Counted from the stretch's first letter, positions 44,825-54,519 are shown. The stretch: DNA of 64,000 bases from Streptomyces sulphureus DSM 40104 (GCF_000381025.1 NZ_KB905820.1:62001-126000); one strand, 5' to 3'. The notes: generated by a model not told the origin, from the letters alone. Numbers and translations: made by a program.

Positions 44825-45766
44825 ATGACGTCCTCCACCCCTCACTCCGAATCCACGTCCGACGGAGCGTCCCGCGCGGGCGGGGCCGGCCTGCTCGCCG
44901 GCCGCACCGTCTCGCGCATCGGCTTCGGAGCCATGCAGTTGGAACGCCTCCAGGACGACCGCGGCGCGGCCCTCGGCATCCTGCGCCGTGCGGTCGAGCT
45001 CGGTATCGACCACATCGACACCGCTCAGTTCTACGGAAACCGCTTCGCCAACGAGGTCATCAGCGAGGCGGTACGCGACGAGGACGGCGTCCTCGTCGTC
45101 AGCAAGGTCGGCGCCACGCCCGACCCCGGCGGGCCTTACCCGATGCGTCTCGCCCAGCGGCCCGAGGAGCTGCGCGCCGGCGTCGAGGACAACCTCGCCA
45201 GTCTCGGACTCGAGCAGATCCCGCTGGTCAACCTGCGCCGCGCCGTCCGCGGCCCCGGTCTCCGCGCCGAGGGTGAGCAGCTCGTCGACATCGACGACCA
45301 GCTCGCCGAGATGACCGCCCTGCGCGACGAGGGCAAGATCGGCGCGATCGGGATCAGCAACGTCGGCATGGACGAGCTGCGCCGGGCGCTCCCGGTGGGT
45401 CTGGGCTGCGTGCAGAACGCCTACAGCCTGGTCTCGCGCGACGACGAGGAGATGCTTCGGCTCTGCCTTGCCGAGAACATCGCCTGGGTTCCGTACTTCC
45501 CTCTCGGCAGCGCCTTCCCCGGCATGCCGAAGGTGACCGACGAGCCCGCCGTCCTCGCCGCCGCTCGGTCCCTGGGTCGTACCCCCTCGCAGGTCGGGCT
45601 GGCCTGGCTGCTCCACCACGCCCCCAACGTGCTGCTCATCCCGGGCACAGCCAACCTCGAGCACCTGGAGGCCAACGTGGCGGCCGGCGGGATCGCTCTC
45701 GACGACGAGACCCTCGCCGCGCTCGACGCCGTTCCCTCGCAATCCGGGGAGATCGCCGTCGAATGA
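44825..45766 (+). CDS. Aldo/keto reductase
   Basis: 313 residues, TIM-barrel NADPH oxidoreductase. Visible: SRIGFGAMQLE, the catalytic Asp-Tyr block IDHIDTAQFYGN, Lys in VLVVSKVG, and the NADP-binding IPGTANLEHLEANVAA near the C-terminus. Where most family members have a catalytic His (LYLLH) this one has LVNLRR, as seen in an actinobacterial subgroup. GISNVGMDELRRAL matches the usual G.SN block. Likely repressed by the divergent TetR through the twin operators and induced by its substrate. Confidence 0.92.
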   Translation: MTSSTPHSESTSDGASRAGGAGLLAGRTVSRIGFGAMQLERLQDDRGAALGILRRAVELGIDHIDTAQFYGNRFANEVISEAVRDEDGVLVVSKVGATPDPGGPYPMRLAQRPEELRAGVEDNLASLGLEQIPLVNLRRAVRGPGLRAEGEQLVDIDDQLAEMTALRDEGKIGAIGISNVGMDELRRALPVGLGCVQNAYSLVSRDDEEMLRLCLAENIAWVPYFPLGSAFPGMPKVTDEPAVLAAARSLGRTPSQVGLAWLLHHAPNVLLIPGTANLEHLEANVAAGGIALDDETLAALDAVPSQSGEIAVE

Positions 45767-46653
45767 GTAGGTGCGCAGGTCCGGCGGGGCCGAGCCGACG
45801 ACGCGTCGGTTGACGCACACGAGCGTCGGCGAGCGCGCGAGGAACCGAGGAGCAACCTCGCGCTGTCCGGACTCTTGGCTCAGGAGGTCACCGTGGGCCT
45901 GTGCTCCCTGTGCGGTCGCAGCACACCCCTCCGTGCCGACCCGTCGGCCGGCGCGGTCGGTGTGCAGCGGCTGCGCTGCCTCCAACGAGCCGTGCGGACG
46001 CCGACGAGCAACCCGTCTCCTGTCCGACGCTGACCGTCCGTGCTCGCTTCGAGGTCCGCGTTCGGTACGCCGTGCCCGGACGTGCGCACTGCTCCGAGGT
46101 CGACGCACAGCCGCGCAGCGCGCCTGCGTCGGTTCGGGACGGGCGTCACGGTGGCGGAATCGCCGACTGTCGGTCGGCCCGTCAAGTAGCGGCCCTCGTC
46201 CCGCGGTTGCTCTGTAGGACGGGGCTGCGCTCGATGCTCGAGGCGGCACCGCCCGGGACGGTCTGACGGAGCCTACGGCTTCACGATCGCGTAAGCCCTG
46301 AGCAGCAATTGGCCACCCAACGCCCCCACCGCGCGGACGGACAAGCGCCGCGGAACCCGTCGGCCATGTCCACCCGACACCCGCACCGACCGCACGGACA
46401 AGCGCCGCCGCGAGGCGCCACAGCGGCCCCTGCGCTCCCGCGTCGACGCGAGCGGCAGTCGTGCCCCCACTCCGTAAGCCGGTCGAAAAGGCAGCCGCCA
46501 CTGGGCGGTCGGTACCGGGTCGGCCAGAGGCCGAGCAGACCGCGCAGGCCGAGCTCGGCGCGGAGCCGGCAGGAAGGGGCGTCGACGTGCGGCCGAGCGG
46601 GCCTCCGGAGGTGCAGGTACGTTCAACTGCCGCACGGTGGACGCCCCCTGTCA
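45767..46653. other. Intergenic DNA, no gene seen
   Basis: Almost 900 bases without a recognisable gene. The string CGGACAAGCGCCGC occurs twice (near 46337 and 46397) as an imperfect direct repeat. Open frames here are Arg/Pro-rich. Confidence 0.35.
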
Positions 46654-47475
46654 TCAGCGCTCAGGTGCCTCGACGGCGCGCAGGAAGGCCTGGGTGAAGG
46701 TTTCCACGGCGGTCTCCGTGACCGGGAGTTCTGCTTCGGGAACGGAGCGGTGGGCCGGGCGCAGGAGGAAGTGGAACAGGAGCGGGCTCATCATCTGCTG
46801 GAGGAGCAGAAGGGGAGGCAGGTCCCGGATACGGCCGGCTGCTGCTTCGGCGGCGAGCCACTGGCCGACGCCGTCGAGTATGCGTTGGAGTATGCGCGCG
46901 GCCACCTCCTGCACGGACGGGTCGTCGGGCCGGGCGAGCACCTGCGCCAGCATGGCCGGGAGGACGCGGGGCTCGCGGCCGAGTGCCTCGGCCGCAAGGT
47001 GGTGGATGCGGCGGACCCGCTGCTCAAGAGGCTCGTCGGGGACGGCCAGCACCGCCTCGACGTCGAGGATGGGGCTGTGGCGCTCGAAGGCCGCGAACAG
47101 CAACTCGTCCCGGTTCCCGAAGACGGCGTAGAGGCTGTGCACCGAGCACTGCGCGGTGGACGCCACCCTCTCCAACGTCGCCGCAGCGAGGCCGTGTTCG
47201 CCGATGACCGAGGCTGCGGCATCCACCGCCCGGTCGCGCACGGACTTCTGGCCTCCGGGGTCCACGCCCCTCGCGCGCACGGCTTCGTCCAGCGCGCGAC
47301 GGGTTCCGCCGAGTCGGCGCATCAGGGTGCTGCGGGAGACGCCTGCCTTCCGGGCGATCGCGAGCGCCGGTACGTCGGCCACGGCGGTGCCGCGGGCTTC
47401 GGCGGCGCGCAGGGCTGCCTCGACGAGCTCTGCGGGTACGGAACCGGTCGGAGTTTTTTCATCGTCCGTTGACAC
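46654..47475 (-). CDS. TetR-family regulator with an extra N-terminal HTH
   Basis: 273 residues. Residues 14-70 form an additional helix-turn-helix-like unit (VPALAIARKAGVSRSTLMRRLGG). The true TetR HTH is at about 78-125 (VRDRAVDAAASVIGEHGL, LERVASTAQCSVHSLYAVFGNRDELL). The C-terminal domain includes LPAMLAQVLARPDDPSVQE. GTG start with no obvious ribosome site. Divergent from a membrane-protein gene across 108 bases containing a TACTCAT-TACTCAG direct repeat; that gene is its likely target. Confidence 0.87.
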   Translation of the reverse strand: MSTDDEKTPTGSVPAELVEAALRAAEARGTAVADVPALAIARKAGVSRSTLMRRLGGTRRALDEAVRARGVDPGGQKSVRDRAVDAAASVIGEHGLAAATLERVASTAQCSVHSLYAVFGNRDELLFAAFERHSPILDVEAVLAVPDEPLEQRVRRIHHLAAEALGREPRVLPAMLAQVLARPDDPSVQEVAARILQRILDGVGQWLAAEAAAGRIRDLPPLLLLQQMMSPLLFHFLLRPAHRSVPEAELPVTETAVETFTQAFLRAVEAPER

Positions 47476-47493
47476 AGAGATAAACCTAGCCTG

Positions 47494-47507
47494 TACTCAT
47501 TACTCAG
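47494..47507. promoter_or_regulatory. Direct repeat TACTCAT-TACTCAG
   Basis: Two 7-base near-copies in tandem in the spacer between the divergent TetR and membrane-protein genes. Possible regulator site. Confidence 0.35.
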
Positions 47508-47583
47508 TCCAGCCAACTGCGCGGCGGGGCTCCGTGAGTTGTGCGCCGGGGCACCGGGCGCCTCCCGACAGAAGAAGGTCACC

Positions 47584-48597
47584 ATGCCCAGCCCTCCTGC
47601 AAGCGACGTCGAGACGAGCACCCGAGCCCGCGGCGCGGGGGCGAAGCTGGTGGCCGTGGTCCTCGGCATGGCCGCCCTCGTCACCGTGATGCTCTGCGCC
47701 TTCGCGCTGCCGGGCGTCCACGGCGGTCCCCACGACGTTCCGATCGGCGTCGCCGGGCCGGGGCAGGTGACCCGGGCCGCCGAGCAGAAGCTCGCAGGCG
47801 ACGCGTGGGACGTCACCGTCTACGACAGTCCCGAGGCGCTCGAGTCGGCGGTCAGGGACCGGGAGATCGCCGGTGGGCTCGCCGCGAGCAGCGGGGGCAT
47901 GGACGTCTACACCGCCACGGCGGGCGGCCCGATGGCGGCCGGCGCGCTGACCACCGTGGGCGACGGCCTTGCCGCCCGGCAGGAGGCGCAGGCCACCGTC
48001 CACGACCTGGTGCCGTTCCCCGAGGACGACCCGCGCGGTGCCGGTTTCTCGTCCGCGGCGCTGCCGATGATCTTCGGCGGCGTCTTCCCCGCCGTCCTCC
48101 TCGGGCGCCTCTTCCGCGGACGAAAGGGACTGGGGCTGCGGTCGGCGGGCGCGCTCCTCTTCTCGCTCGTGGCGGGGGCCGTCGTCGCCGCCGTCCTCCA
48201 GTACGGCACCGGTTCGCTGGACGGCGGTTACTGGCTCACCGCGCTGGGGCTGAGCTTGGGCATGGCGGCGCTCTCGACCACGTTCGTCGGGCTCGAAGCG
48301 CTCTTCGGCTTCGTCGGCCTCGGCCTCGGGGCCGCCGTGATGATGTTCCTCGGCAACCCCCTCTCGGGGCTCGCCACCGGGCCGTACTGGCTGCCCGCCG
48401 GCTGGGCTGCGCTCGGTCAGGCCCTCCCACCGGGCGCCTCCGGCAGCCTGCTGCGGACCAACGCCTTCTTCGACGGCGCCGGGGCCGGCGCGCCCGCGCT
48501 CGTGCTCGCCGGGTGGGTGGTGCTCGGCGTGGTGCTCGTGCTGGTCGCCCGGGGGCGCGACCGTCGGGGGGCCGACGCCCTGCCGACCGCGGGGTGA
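47584..48597 (+). CDS. ABC-2/DUF3533-like multi-pass membrane protein
   Basis: 337 residues. One N-terminal helix (LVAVVLGMAALVTVMLCAFAL), then an extracellular region of ~130 residues (HDVPIGVAGPGQVTRAAEQ, ALESAVRDREIAGGL), then five or six helices (AALPMIFGGVFPAVLLG, LFSLVAGAVVAAVLQYG, TTFVGLEALFGFVGLGLG). This matches YhgE/ABC-2 permease-like proteins. No ATPase gene is adjacent. AAGAAGG five bases before the ATG. Probably exports or tolerates a compound sensed by the divergent TetR. Confidence 0.75.
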   Translation: MPSPPASDVETSTRARGAGAKLVAVVLGMAALVTVMLCAFALPGVHGGPHDVPIGVAGPGQVTRAAEQKLAGDAWDVTVYDSPEALESAVRDREIAGGLAASSGGMDVYTATAGGPMAAGALTTVGDGLAARQEAQATVHDLVPFPEDDPRGAGFSSAALPMIFGGVFPAVLLGRLFRGRKGLGLRSAGALLFSLVAGAVVAAVLQYGTGSLDGGYWLTALGLSLGMAALSTTFVGLEALFGFVGLGLGAAVMMFLGNPLSGLATGPYWLPAGWAALGQALPPGASGSLLRTNAFFDGAGAGAPALVLAGWVVLGVVLVLVARGRDRRGADALPTAG

Positions 48598-48612
48598 CGG
48601 TCGCGGCCGACG

Positions 48613-48657
48613 GCACGGGGCAACGGGGCCCGGCGCCGCGGCGAGCCGTCCCCGTGC
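48613..48657. terminator. Bidirectional hairpin
   Basis: GCACGGGG / CCCCGTGC outer stem with a GC-rich interior, between the convergent membrane-protein and SDR genes. Confidence 0.55.
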
Positions 48658-49445
48658 TCAGGGACGCATCGCCGTGGGCTGGGCGTCGGTGCGCAGCGCG
48701 GCGTCCGTGCCGCCGTCGACGAAGAGGATCGTGCCCGTGGTGAAGCGGGCCTCGGGGCGCGGGAACTGCTCGATCCAGAAGGCGGTGTCCGCCGGTTCTC
48801 CGAAGACGCCGAGCGGCATCGGAGTCGGGAAGTCGTCCGGGTCGGGGGCGGCGCCCATGGAACCGGTCATCAGCGGGGTGACGACGGCGCCGGGCGCGAT
48901 CGCGTCGAGAAGCACGCCGCGACGGCTCCACTCCGGGTCGACGGCGGTGCGCCGGACCCGGCGGGCGAGGGCGAGCTTCGACGTCGCGTAAGCCGAGATG
49001 CTGGGCGACGCCCCCAGCGCCTCGGCGGGCATCGCGCGCTGCGTGGCAGCGGCGTGGTCGCGGGCGGTGTTCTTCGCGCCGGAGAGCAGCAGGTCGACGA
49101 GTGCGTCGTCGATCACCGGGACGGTGGTGGCGGAGTTCGAGCCGGTCACGACGGCCCGCCCCGCTCCCGAGCGCTCCAGGGCCGGACGCAGGCCCTCCAA
49201 CAGGCCGACGGGACCGAAGTAGTTGATCGATACGACGGCCGAGGCGTCCCGCATGTCCGGTCCGACGCCGGCGACGGCGGCGACTCCGTCCAGGGTGCCG
49301 CCGCCGAGCGAGAGGGCCTCCTCGACGGCGTGCCGCCTGCCGTCCTCGGTGCCGAGGCCGGCGACGACGTCGGCGTCCCTGAGGTCGACGCCTATGACCC
49401 GGTGGCCCGCCCCGCGACGGCCGCGTGCTCTGCCACCTCCTCGCA
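48658..49445 (-). pseudogene. SDR oxidoreductase lacking a proper N-terminus
   Basis: The body is a clear short-chain dehydrogenase: GHRVIGVDLRDADVV, the DGVAAVAGVG strand, INYFGPVGLLEGLRPAL, VVTGSNSATTVP, the catalytic Y..K in ISAYATSKLALARRVRR, and FVDGGTDAALRTD at the end. The N-terminal TGxxxGIG cofactor loop is absent. In another frame EVAEHAAVAG supplies the next helix, so there is a frameshift near 49405-49415 and loss of the first ~20 residues. No start codon fits. Without the glycine loop it should not bind NAD(P). Confidence 0.65.
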
Positions 49446-49446
49446 C

Positions 49447-49746
49447 GTGCCGACGGGGCAGCTTCCGGGCGCCCCGAGCCTCTTCGCGCCCGCGCCGTTC
49501 GAGGTGCTGGTCGGGCGCGCGCTGCCCGGACTGTCTCCCCAGGAGGTCACCGAGCGCTGCCGCCTCGCCTTCGACCTCGTGATGCAGACCTACGGCCGCC
49601 CGCTCGCCAAGATGCCCGCGGAGTCCTGGGCGTTCCCCGCCACGGACACGGTCGTCGCCTTTCGTCACCGCCGGGTTGACGGCACCGTCGCGCCAGGAGA
49701 CGTGAACCGACCGAACCCCCGCCACAGGACGGGGGGTCGGTCGTGA
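49447..49746 (+). pseudogene. C-terminal fragment of a TetR-like regulator
   Basis: 99 residues from a GTG. FEVLVGRALPGLSPQEVTER and RLAFDLVMQTYGRP look like the C-terminal helices of SDR-associated TetR regulators; no HTH is present. It abuts the broken 5' end of the SDR gene, suggesting a deletion that removed both 5' ends. Confidence 0.45.
49709..49742. terminator. Hairpin terminator
   Basis: GACCGA.CCCCC / GGGGG.TCGGTC (one mismatch), just past the end of the exporter gene on the - strand. Confidence 0.65.
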
Positions 49747-49753
49747 GGCAGGG

Positions 49754-51256
49754 CTACGCCTCAGGAGCCGCCGGCGCGGGGGCGCGCTCGGGCTCCGTCG
49801 CCCCGGGGCCCGAGGCGTGGAGGCGGGACGGGCGGGGGCTGCGGCTGACGAAGAGGGAGGCGGCGAAGGCGAGCACGCCGATGACACCCGCGACCATGAA
49901 CGCGGTACGCAGCCCCGCGGCGTCCGGCACCGAGGAGCCGGCGGCCGCACCCAGCGAGGCGACGGTGACGAAGACCGCCGTGCCGAAGGCACCCGCCACC
50001 TGCTGGAGCGTGGAGAGGATGGCGCTGCCGTGGGAGTAGAGGTGGTCGGGGAGGGCGCCGAGGGACTCCGTCATCAGCGGCGTCATCATCAGGCCGAGGC
50101 CGCCCATGAGCAGCAGGTGGATGGCGATGACGGCGGCGAGCGGGGAGCCGGGGCCGAGCAGGGCGAAGAGCCAGAGCGAGACCGCCATGGCGAGCGCCCC
50201 CGGGATCACGAGCGGACGGGCGCCGAAGCGGTCGAAGAGGCTCCCCACCGGGCGCCCGAGGAGCCCGAGCAGGAGGCCGCCCGGGAGGACGGCGAGGCCG
50301 CTGACGAACGTGCTGGTGTCCAGGACCGTCTGGAGGTACAGCGGCAGCATGATCGAGCCCACGCCCAGCAGGCACATGAAGAGCAGCGCCGAGAGGACCA
50401 GCGCGACGCTGAACGTACGGATGGCGAACGGGCGCAGGTCGAGCAGGGCGCGGTCGTCGCGCTGGAGCCGGAGTTGACGCCAGACGAACGCGGCGAGCGC
50501 GACGAGACCGACCACGATCGGCGCCCACGGCGGCACGGGGTGCTCGCCCCCGCCCGACTCGCCTATGGAGGCGAGCCCGTAGAGGACGCCGCCGAAGCCG
50601 ACAGCGGAGAGCAGCACGGAGAGCAGGTCGAGCGGGACCTGTCGGGTCTCGCCCTCCAGCCGCATCCACACCGCGCCGAAGGCGAGCGCGATGACGGCGA
50701 GCGGCAGCACGATCCAGAACATCCAGCGCCACCCGAGCGAGGCGAGCACGGCTCCGCCGACGGTCGGGCCGACGGCGGGCGCGACGGCGATGACGATGCT
50801 GATCGTGCCCATGGTGGCGCCGCGCTTCGAGGGAGCGACGAGGCGCATCACCGAGGTCATGAGCAGCGGCAGCATCACGGCCGTGCCGCACGCCTGGACG
50901 ATCCGCCCGGCGAGGAGCACCCCGAACCCGGGGGCCAGCCCGCTGATCAGCGTGCCCGCACTGAAGAGCGTCAGCGAGACGAGGAAGATCTGCCGCGCCG
51001 TGAAGCGCTCCAGCAGGAAACCGGTGATGGGGATGACCACGGCCATGGTCAGGAGGAAGCCGCTGGTCAGCCACTGGACGGTGGTGGTGGAGACCCCCAG
51101 GTCGACGGTGAGGTCGCGCAGCGCGACGCTCAGGATCGTCTCGTTGAGGATCATGACGAAGGCCGAGACGACGAGCACGGCGATGAGTACGGGGGCACGC
51201 GCCGGGGTCTCGGCGCGGGGCGAGTCCGGGCCCGCTGAGGTCACGGATTCGGTCAC
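49754..51256 (-). CDS. DHA2-family MFS drug exporter (14 TM)
   Basis: 500 residues from a GTG with GAGGAA upstream. Proton-driven multidrug exporter: first helix APVLIAVLVVSAFVMILNET with the D/E-xx-I pattern, motif A-like region LERFTARQIFLVSLTLFSAG, motif C-like IVIAVAPAVGPTVGGAVLA (antiporter signature), and RPVGSLFDRFGARPL. Fourteen hydrophobic segments can be counted, ending at about 475, followed by a Pro/Ala-rich tail. Substrate unknown. Close to the broken SDR/TetR pair. Confidence 0.93.
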   Translation of the reverse strand: MTESVTSAGPDSPRAETPARAPVLIAVLVVSAFVMILNETILSVALRDLTVDLGVSTTTVQWLTSGFLLTMAVVIPITGFLLERFTARQIFLVSLTLFSAGTLISGLAPGFGVLLAGRIVQACGTAVMLPLLMTSVMRLVAPSKRGATMGTISIVIAVAPAVGPTVGGAVLASLGWRWMFWIVLPLAVIALAFGAVWMRLEGETRQVPLDLLSVLLSAVGFGGVLYGLASIGESGGGEHPVPPWAPIVVGLVALAAFVWRQLRLQRDDRALLDLRPFAIRTFSVALVLSALLFMCLLGVGSIMLPLYLQTVLDTSTFVSGLAVLPGGLLLGLLGRPVGSLFDRFGARPLVIPGALAMAVSLWLFALLGPGSPLAAVIAIHLLLMGGLGLMMTPLMTESLGALPDHLYSHGSAILSTLQQVAGAFGTAVFVTVASLGAAAGSSVPDAAGLRTAFMVAGVIGVLAFAASLFVSRSPRPSRLHASGPGATEPERAPAPAAPEA

Positions 51257-51769
51257 GGCGGGGCATTCCTCACAGGCTGGTGGCGGTCGGCCGCGGCGTG
51301 CGCCGGGACCGTTGGTCGGTCGGGTGCGGCCTCCGGCACGCCTCTCGCGAGGGTGCCGCTGCCGCTGGACGGAGGAGAGCAGGGCGGCAGGGCCTCCTCG
51401 CGCTCGGGCGGAAGCGCGGAGGCGGCTACCGCGGCTCGTCCCCGGCCGCGGCAACGCCCTCCGGGCATCTCCGCGGGGCGGTCCTGCACACCGTACGCAT
51501 GACGGGTCTCCTCCCCCGAGGCTTCGTCACTCGTCCGATTATTGAACGTCCCGGGGCGGTTCCGCCTCCGAGTTTCGCCATGTGCGCGGGCAGCGCCGCA
51601 CAGCTCTGCTCTCCCTTCTGGCCACCGCTGCGTACCGTGCGTACGCCGGACGTCCGCGGGCCGGTGCGAGCGAGGACCACCTCGGTGCGGGTGGGCGCGG
51701 ACGACCGGGCCAACGCCCGGGAGCGCCCCCTGATTCCCGGACGCAGGGGAGGGACGCGGCGTTGAGCGT
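51257..51769. other. Intergenic DNA, no gene seen
   Basis: About 510 bases upstream of the exporter, with no supportable gene. The promoter should lie near 51260-51330. Confidence 0.35.
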
Positions 51770-51803
51770 CCGGCGGAAGGTGACGTCCGTCACCTTCCGC
51801 CGG
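51770..51803. terminator. Long perfect hairpin
   Basis: CCGGCGGAAGGTGACG / CGTCACCTTCCGCCGG, 16-bp arms around TC, 13 bases past the SRPBCC stop on the - strand. Confidence 0.8.
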
Positions 51804-51816
51804 CGCACGGGCCGGG

Positions 51817-52275
51817 TCACTCCTCGTCCGGGCGGAGCAACGTCGTGGCGAGGGCGGCGAGTTGGTCGGCGGTGCCGCGCTCCCGCCAGTACGGGTCCTC
51901 CTGGGCGTCGAGGTAGGAGCCCTGTTCGGTGAGGACGAGGCGGGTGCCCTCGTCCGTGGCGTGGAACTCGACGGTGGTGAGGGAGACCGAGGCGAGAGTG
52001 GTGCCGCCGTAGAGGGTCGAGCTGTAGACGATGCGGGTGTCGGGGACGATCTCGTGGAAGGTCGAGGTGTAGGTGAGCTCCCAGCCGTCCGGGCCGATGC
52101 CGCGGGTGACCTCCTGGCCGCCGAGGCGGAAGTCGAGTGCGTGGTCCGCGTCGACGCCGGCGAACCAGCGGGACTTGGAGACGGGGTCCGCCCAGGCCGA
52201 GAAGGTCCGCTCCGGAGGTACCAGGTAGTCGCGTTCGAGGGTGAACGTCGCATGGAGGGCGGATCGTTCGCTCAT
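51817..52275 (-). CDS. SRPBCC (AHSA1-type) protein
   Basis: 152 residues. FTLERDYLVPPERTFSAWADP, KSRWFAGVDADHALDFRLGGQ and the C-terminal helix with TADQLAALATTLL are typical of the COG3832/AHSA1 group. These bind small hydrophobic ligands and often accompany ArsR regulators, but none is adjacent here. Role unknown. ATG start; ACGGGAG lies 10-15 bases upstream. Confidence 0.87.
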   Translation of the reverse strand: MSERSALHATFTLERDYLVPPERTFSAWADPVSKSRWFAGVDADHALDFRLGGQEVTRGIGPDGWELTYTSTFHEIVPDTRIVYSSTLYGGTTLASVSLTTVEFHATDEGTRLVLTEQGSYLDAQEDPYWRERGTADQLAALATTLLRPDEE

Positions 52276-52304
52276 GGTGCGTGCTCCCGTCTCTCGGGTG
52301 GGTC

Positions 52305-52335
52305 GGGGCGCCGGGCGTGCCTCGCCCGGCGCCCC
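52305..52335. terminator. Terminator after the surface-protein gene
   Basis: GGGGCGCCGGGCG / CGCCCGGCGCCCC, perfect 13-bp stem, 5-base loop, in the spacer between the surface-protein and SRPBCC genes. Confidence 0.78.
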
Positions 52336-52470
52336 CCGGGGTCGTGCGCCGTGCAGGCCGGCGGGCGCGCGCCGGTCTGCGCACCAGCATCCGCGGCACC
52401 CGTACCGCGCTCGCGCACGACGTGGCCGAAGTCGCCCTGCCGACGCACCGGAGCGGCGCAGCCCCTCGGC

Positions 52471-54519
52471 TCAGTCCCCGCCATGTGGCTCGCTCCGACG
52501 CCGGCGCCGCGCGAGGGTGGCGAGTCCGAGAAGGGCGGCAGCCACGGCCGCGACGGCCGGCTCCAGGACGGGGAAACCGGTCCTCTCGGGCGCTGCCTCC
52601 TGTTGCCGTGGACCGCCGAGGGCCGGGCTCCCGGTCGAACGGGGCTCCAGGAGACCTGCGTTGACGAGGGCCTCGGGCCGGTCGGGGGTGGTGACCGCGG
52701 TGGTGCGCCCGGTGCGCGGGTGTACGGCGCTGTCGGCGGCCGGGTCTCCGGACGCCGCACGGCGGGTGAAGGCGCGTCCTTCGGGGTGGGCGAAGGCGAG
52801 CGTGCAGCGGCCGAAGGGGGCGGCGAGCGCGTAGGAGCCGTCGGCGGCGGTGCGGGTGGTGGCGGTCTTGGTGCCTTCCGCGTCGAGGAGGGTCACCTCG
52901 ACTCCGCGGAGGGGGCGTTCGTCCGGCTGCCTGCGGCCGTCGCGGTCGGCATCGCTCCAGGCCCGGCCGGTGACGCGGCCGCCGTACCGGTCGAGCACGG
53001 CGGCCCGGGACGTGGCCGGCAGGAGCGGGTGGGTCTCGCCCGAGGCGTCGCGGCGGGTCGCGTGCCAGGCGACGTCGGCGCGGGTCGCGCCCGGGTCGGC
53101 TCCGGTGGGCTCGTCGGGGGCCGTCATCCGGTAGTCGATGCGCAGCGGGCGGCGTCCGCCGTCGGGCAGCGCGGGCGCCTTGAAGCGCAGGGCGCGTACG
53201 CGGGAGGGGTCGGGTGGGGGCGCGGTCGTCCAGTCGTCCTCGCAGGGGCCCTGGCCGTCGGGGAAGAGTTCGGGGCGGCAGGGGTTCTCCGAGGCGGAGT
53301 AGGCGACTTGGACCCCGGCGGGGACGTCGGTCGTCCGCGCGAAGCGGGGGCTCCGGGTCGAGCCTCGGGGGCGGGCGCCGGACGCGGTGTCGCCTTTGCG
53401 GGCGAGTACGTCGTAGAGGACGAGGTCGCCGAGGCGGCCGCCGCCGCGGTCGGTGACCCGGAGACGGTGGTCGATCGGCCCGGCGTCCGGGGCGGCGGGG
53501 AGGCGGGCGTGCCTGCTCCACTCCGGGGTCTGCCGGGTGCGGACGAAGAGGTCGGCGACGGCGGAGGAGCCGTCCCCCGTCCGCGGACGGGGCTGCTCGG
53601 AGGCTCGTCGGTCGTCGAGCGGGTGGACGAGGGTGCGCCGGGCGGTCGCGGGGCCTTCCGGGGCGGTGGCGGTGGCCGTGGCGTCTAGGCGGACGTCGGA
53701 GGGCCCGGGGCGGTCGCTCGGGGGAGGGACGACCTGGAACGAGTAGGTGCGGCGCGGGCGGTCGCAGTCGTTCGGGGAGGGATGTCGCACCTGCCAAGTG
53801 ATCGTCGAGGAGGCCGGGTCCCAAGTGCCGCCGCCCGTAGCCGACTTGAACACGGTGCCGCGGGGGAGGGCGACACGCAGCCGCAGGTCGCGGTAGCCGA
53901 GTGCGGGGGCGCAGTCGTGGAGCTCGTAGGTGGTCGGTCCGTCGGCCCTCGCCGGCGGACCGACCAGTCGGAGGGCGGCTGCGAGGCGGGGAGCGCCGGT
54001 CGTGGCGGCGCCCGAGGTGAGGCGGGCGTCGGGTCGGCCGTCGGCGGTGAGGAGGACGGTCTGGCGGTAGGCCGTGCGCTGTGCCCGGTCGGGGAGGCGC
54101 CAGTCCACCTCGAGCTCGCCCGTCGTGCCGCCGCGCAGGTCCCTGAGGTCGAAGACGACGGGACCGCCGCCGGTGACGGACCGGGTGTCGGGATTCTCGG
54201 TGCCGCGACCCGAACCGGGGACGACGCCGCCGTCCGGACTCCCGCCCTCGGGCGGAGCGGCGGTGAGCCGGACTCCCTTGCAGGGGGCGGCGGTTGCGGA
54301 GCACGCGTAGCGGATGCGATACGCGATCCGGCCGCCCGGACGGCTGCGGGGCTCGACCGCCGACACCGAGGCCGTCACCGCGGGGGCGTGCGTCGTGGCG
54401 CGGTCGGCGCCTGCCCCGTCCGCGTCCGGCGTGGGCGCGGCGGCGAGGAGAGCGGCGGCGAGCGGGAGTACGGCCAGCGCTCCCCGCAGCGGTCTGGTGC
54501 GGTCCGGCGGCGTCGGCAT
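52471..54519 (-). CDS. Cell-surface protein with SdrD B-like repeat and C-terminal anchor
   Basis: 682 residues. Signal peptide (RTRPLRGALAVLPLAAALLAAAP), then three or four DUF11/isopeptide-type beta domains (SVSAVEPRSRPGGRIAYRIRYAC; TYELHDCAPALGYRDLRLRVALP; LRVTDRGGGRLGDLVLYDVLA). An SdrD-B/Cna-B-like domain follows at about 555-640 (GRAWSDADRDGRRQPDERPLRGVEVTLLD). The C-terminal helix AVAAVAAALLGLATLA and RRRRR end make it membrane anchored, without a clear LPxTG. Several Cys pairs fit export. Probably an adhesin or wall protein. GGAGAGG about 11 bases before the ATG. Confidence 0.83.
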   Translation of the reverse strand: MPTPPDRTRPLRGALAVLPLAAALLAAAPTPDADGAGADRATTHAPAVTASVSAVEPRSRPGGRIAYRIRYACSATAAPCKGVRLTAAPPEGGSPDGGVVPGSGRGTENPDTRSVTGGGPVVFDLRDLRGGTTGELEVDWRLPDRAQRTAYRQTVLLTADGRPDARLTSGAATTGAPRLAAALRLVGPPARADGPTTYELHDCAPALGYRDLRLRVALPRGTVFKSATGGGTWDPASSTITWQVRHPSPNDCDRPRRTYSFQVVPPPSDRPGPSDVRLDATATATAPEGPATARRTLVHPLDDRRASEQPRPRTGDGSSAVADLFVRTRQTPEWSRHARLPAAPDAGPIDHRLRVTDRGGGRLGDLVLYDVLARKGDTASGARPRGSTRSPRFARTTDVPAGVQVAYSASENPCRPELFPDGQGPCEDDWTTAPPPDPSRVRALRFKAPALPDGGRRPLRIDYRMTAPDEPTGADPGATRADVAWHATRRDASGETHPLLPATSRAAVLDRYGGRVTGRAWSDADRDGRRQPDERPLRGVEVTLLDAEGTKTATTRTAADGSYALAAPFGRCTLAFAHPEGRAFTRRAASGDPAADSAVHPRTGRTTAVTTPDRPEALVNAGLLEPRSTGSPALGGPRQQEAAPERTGFPVLEPAVAAVAAALLGLATLARRRRRSEPHGGD

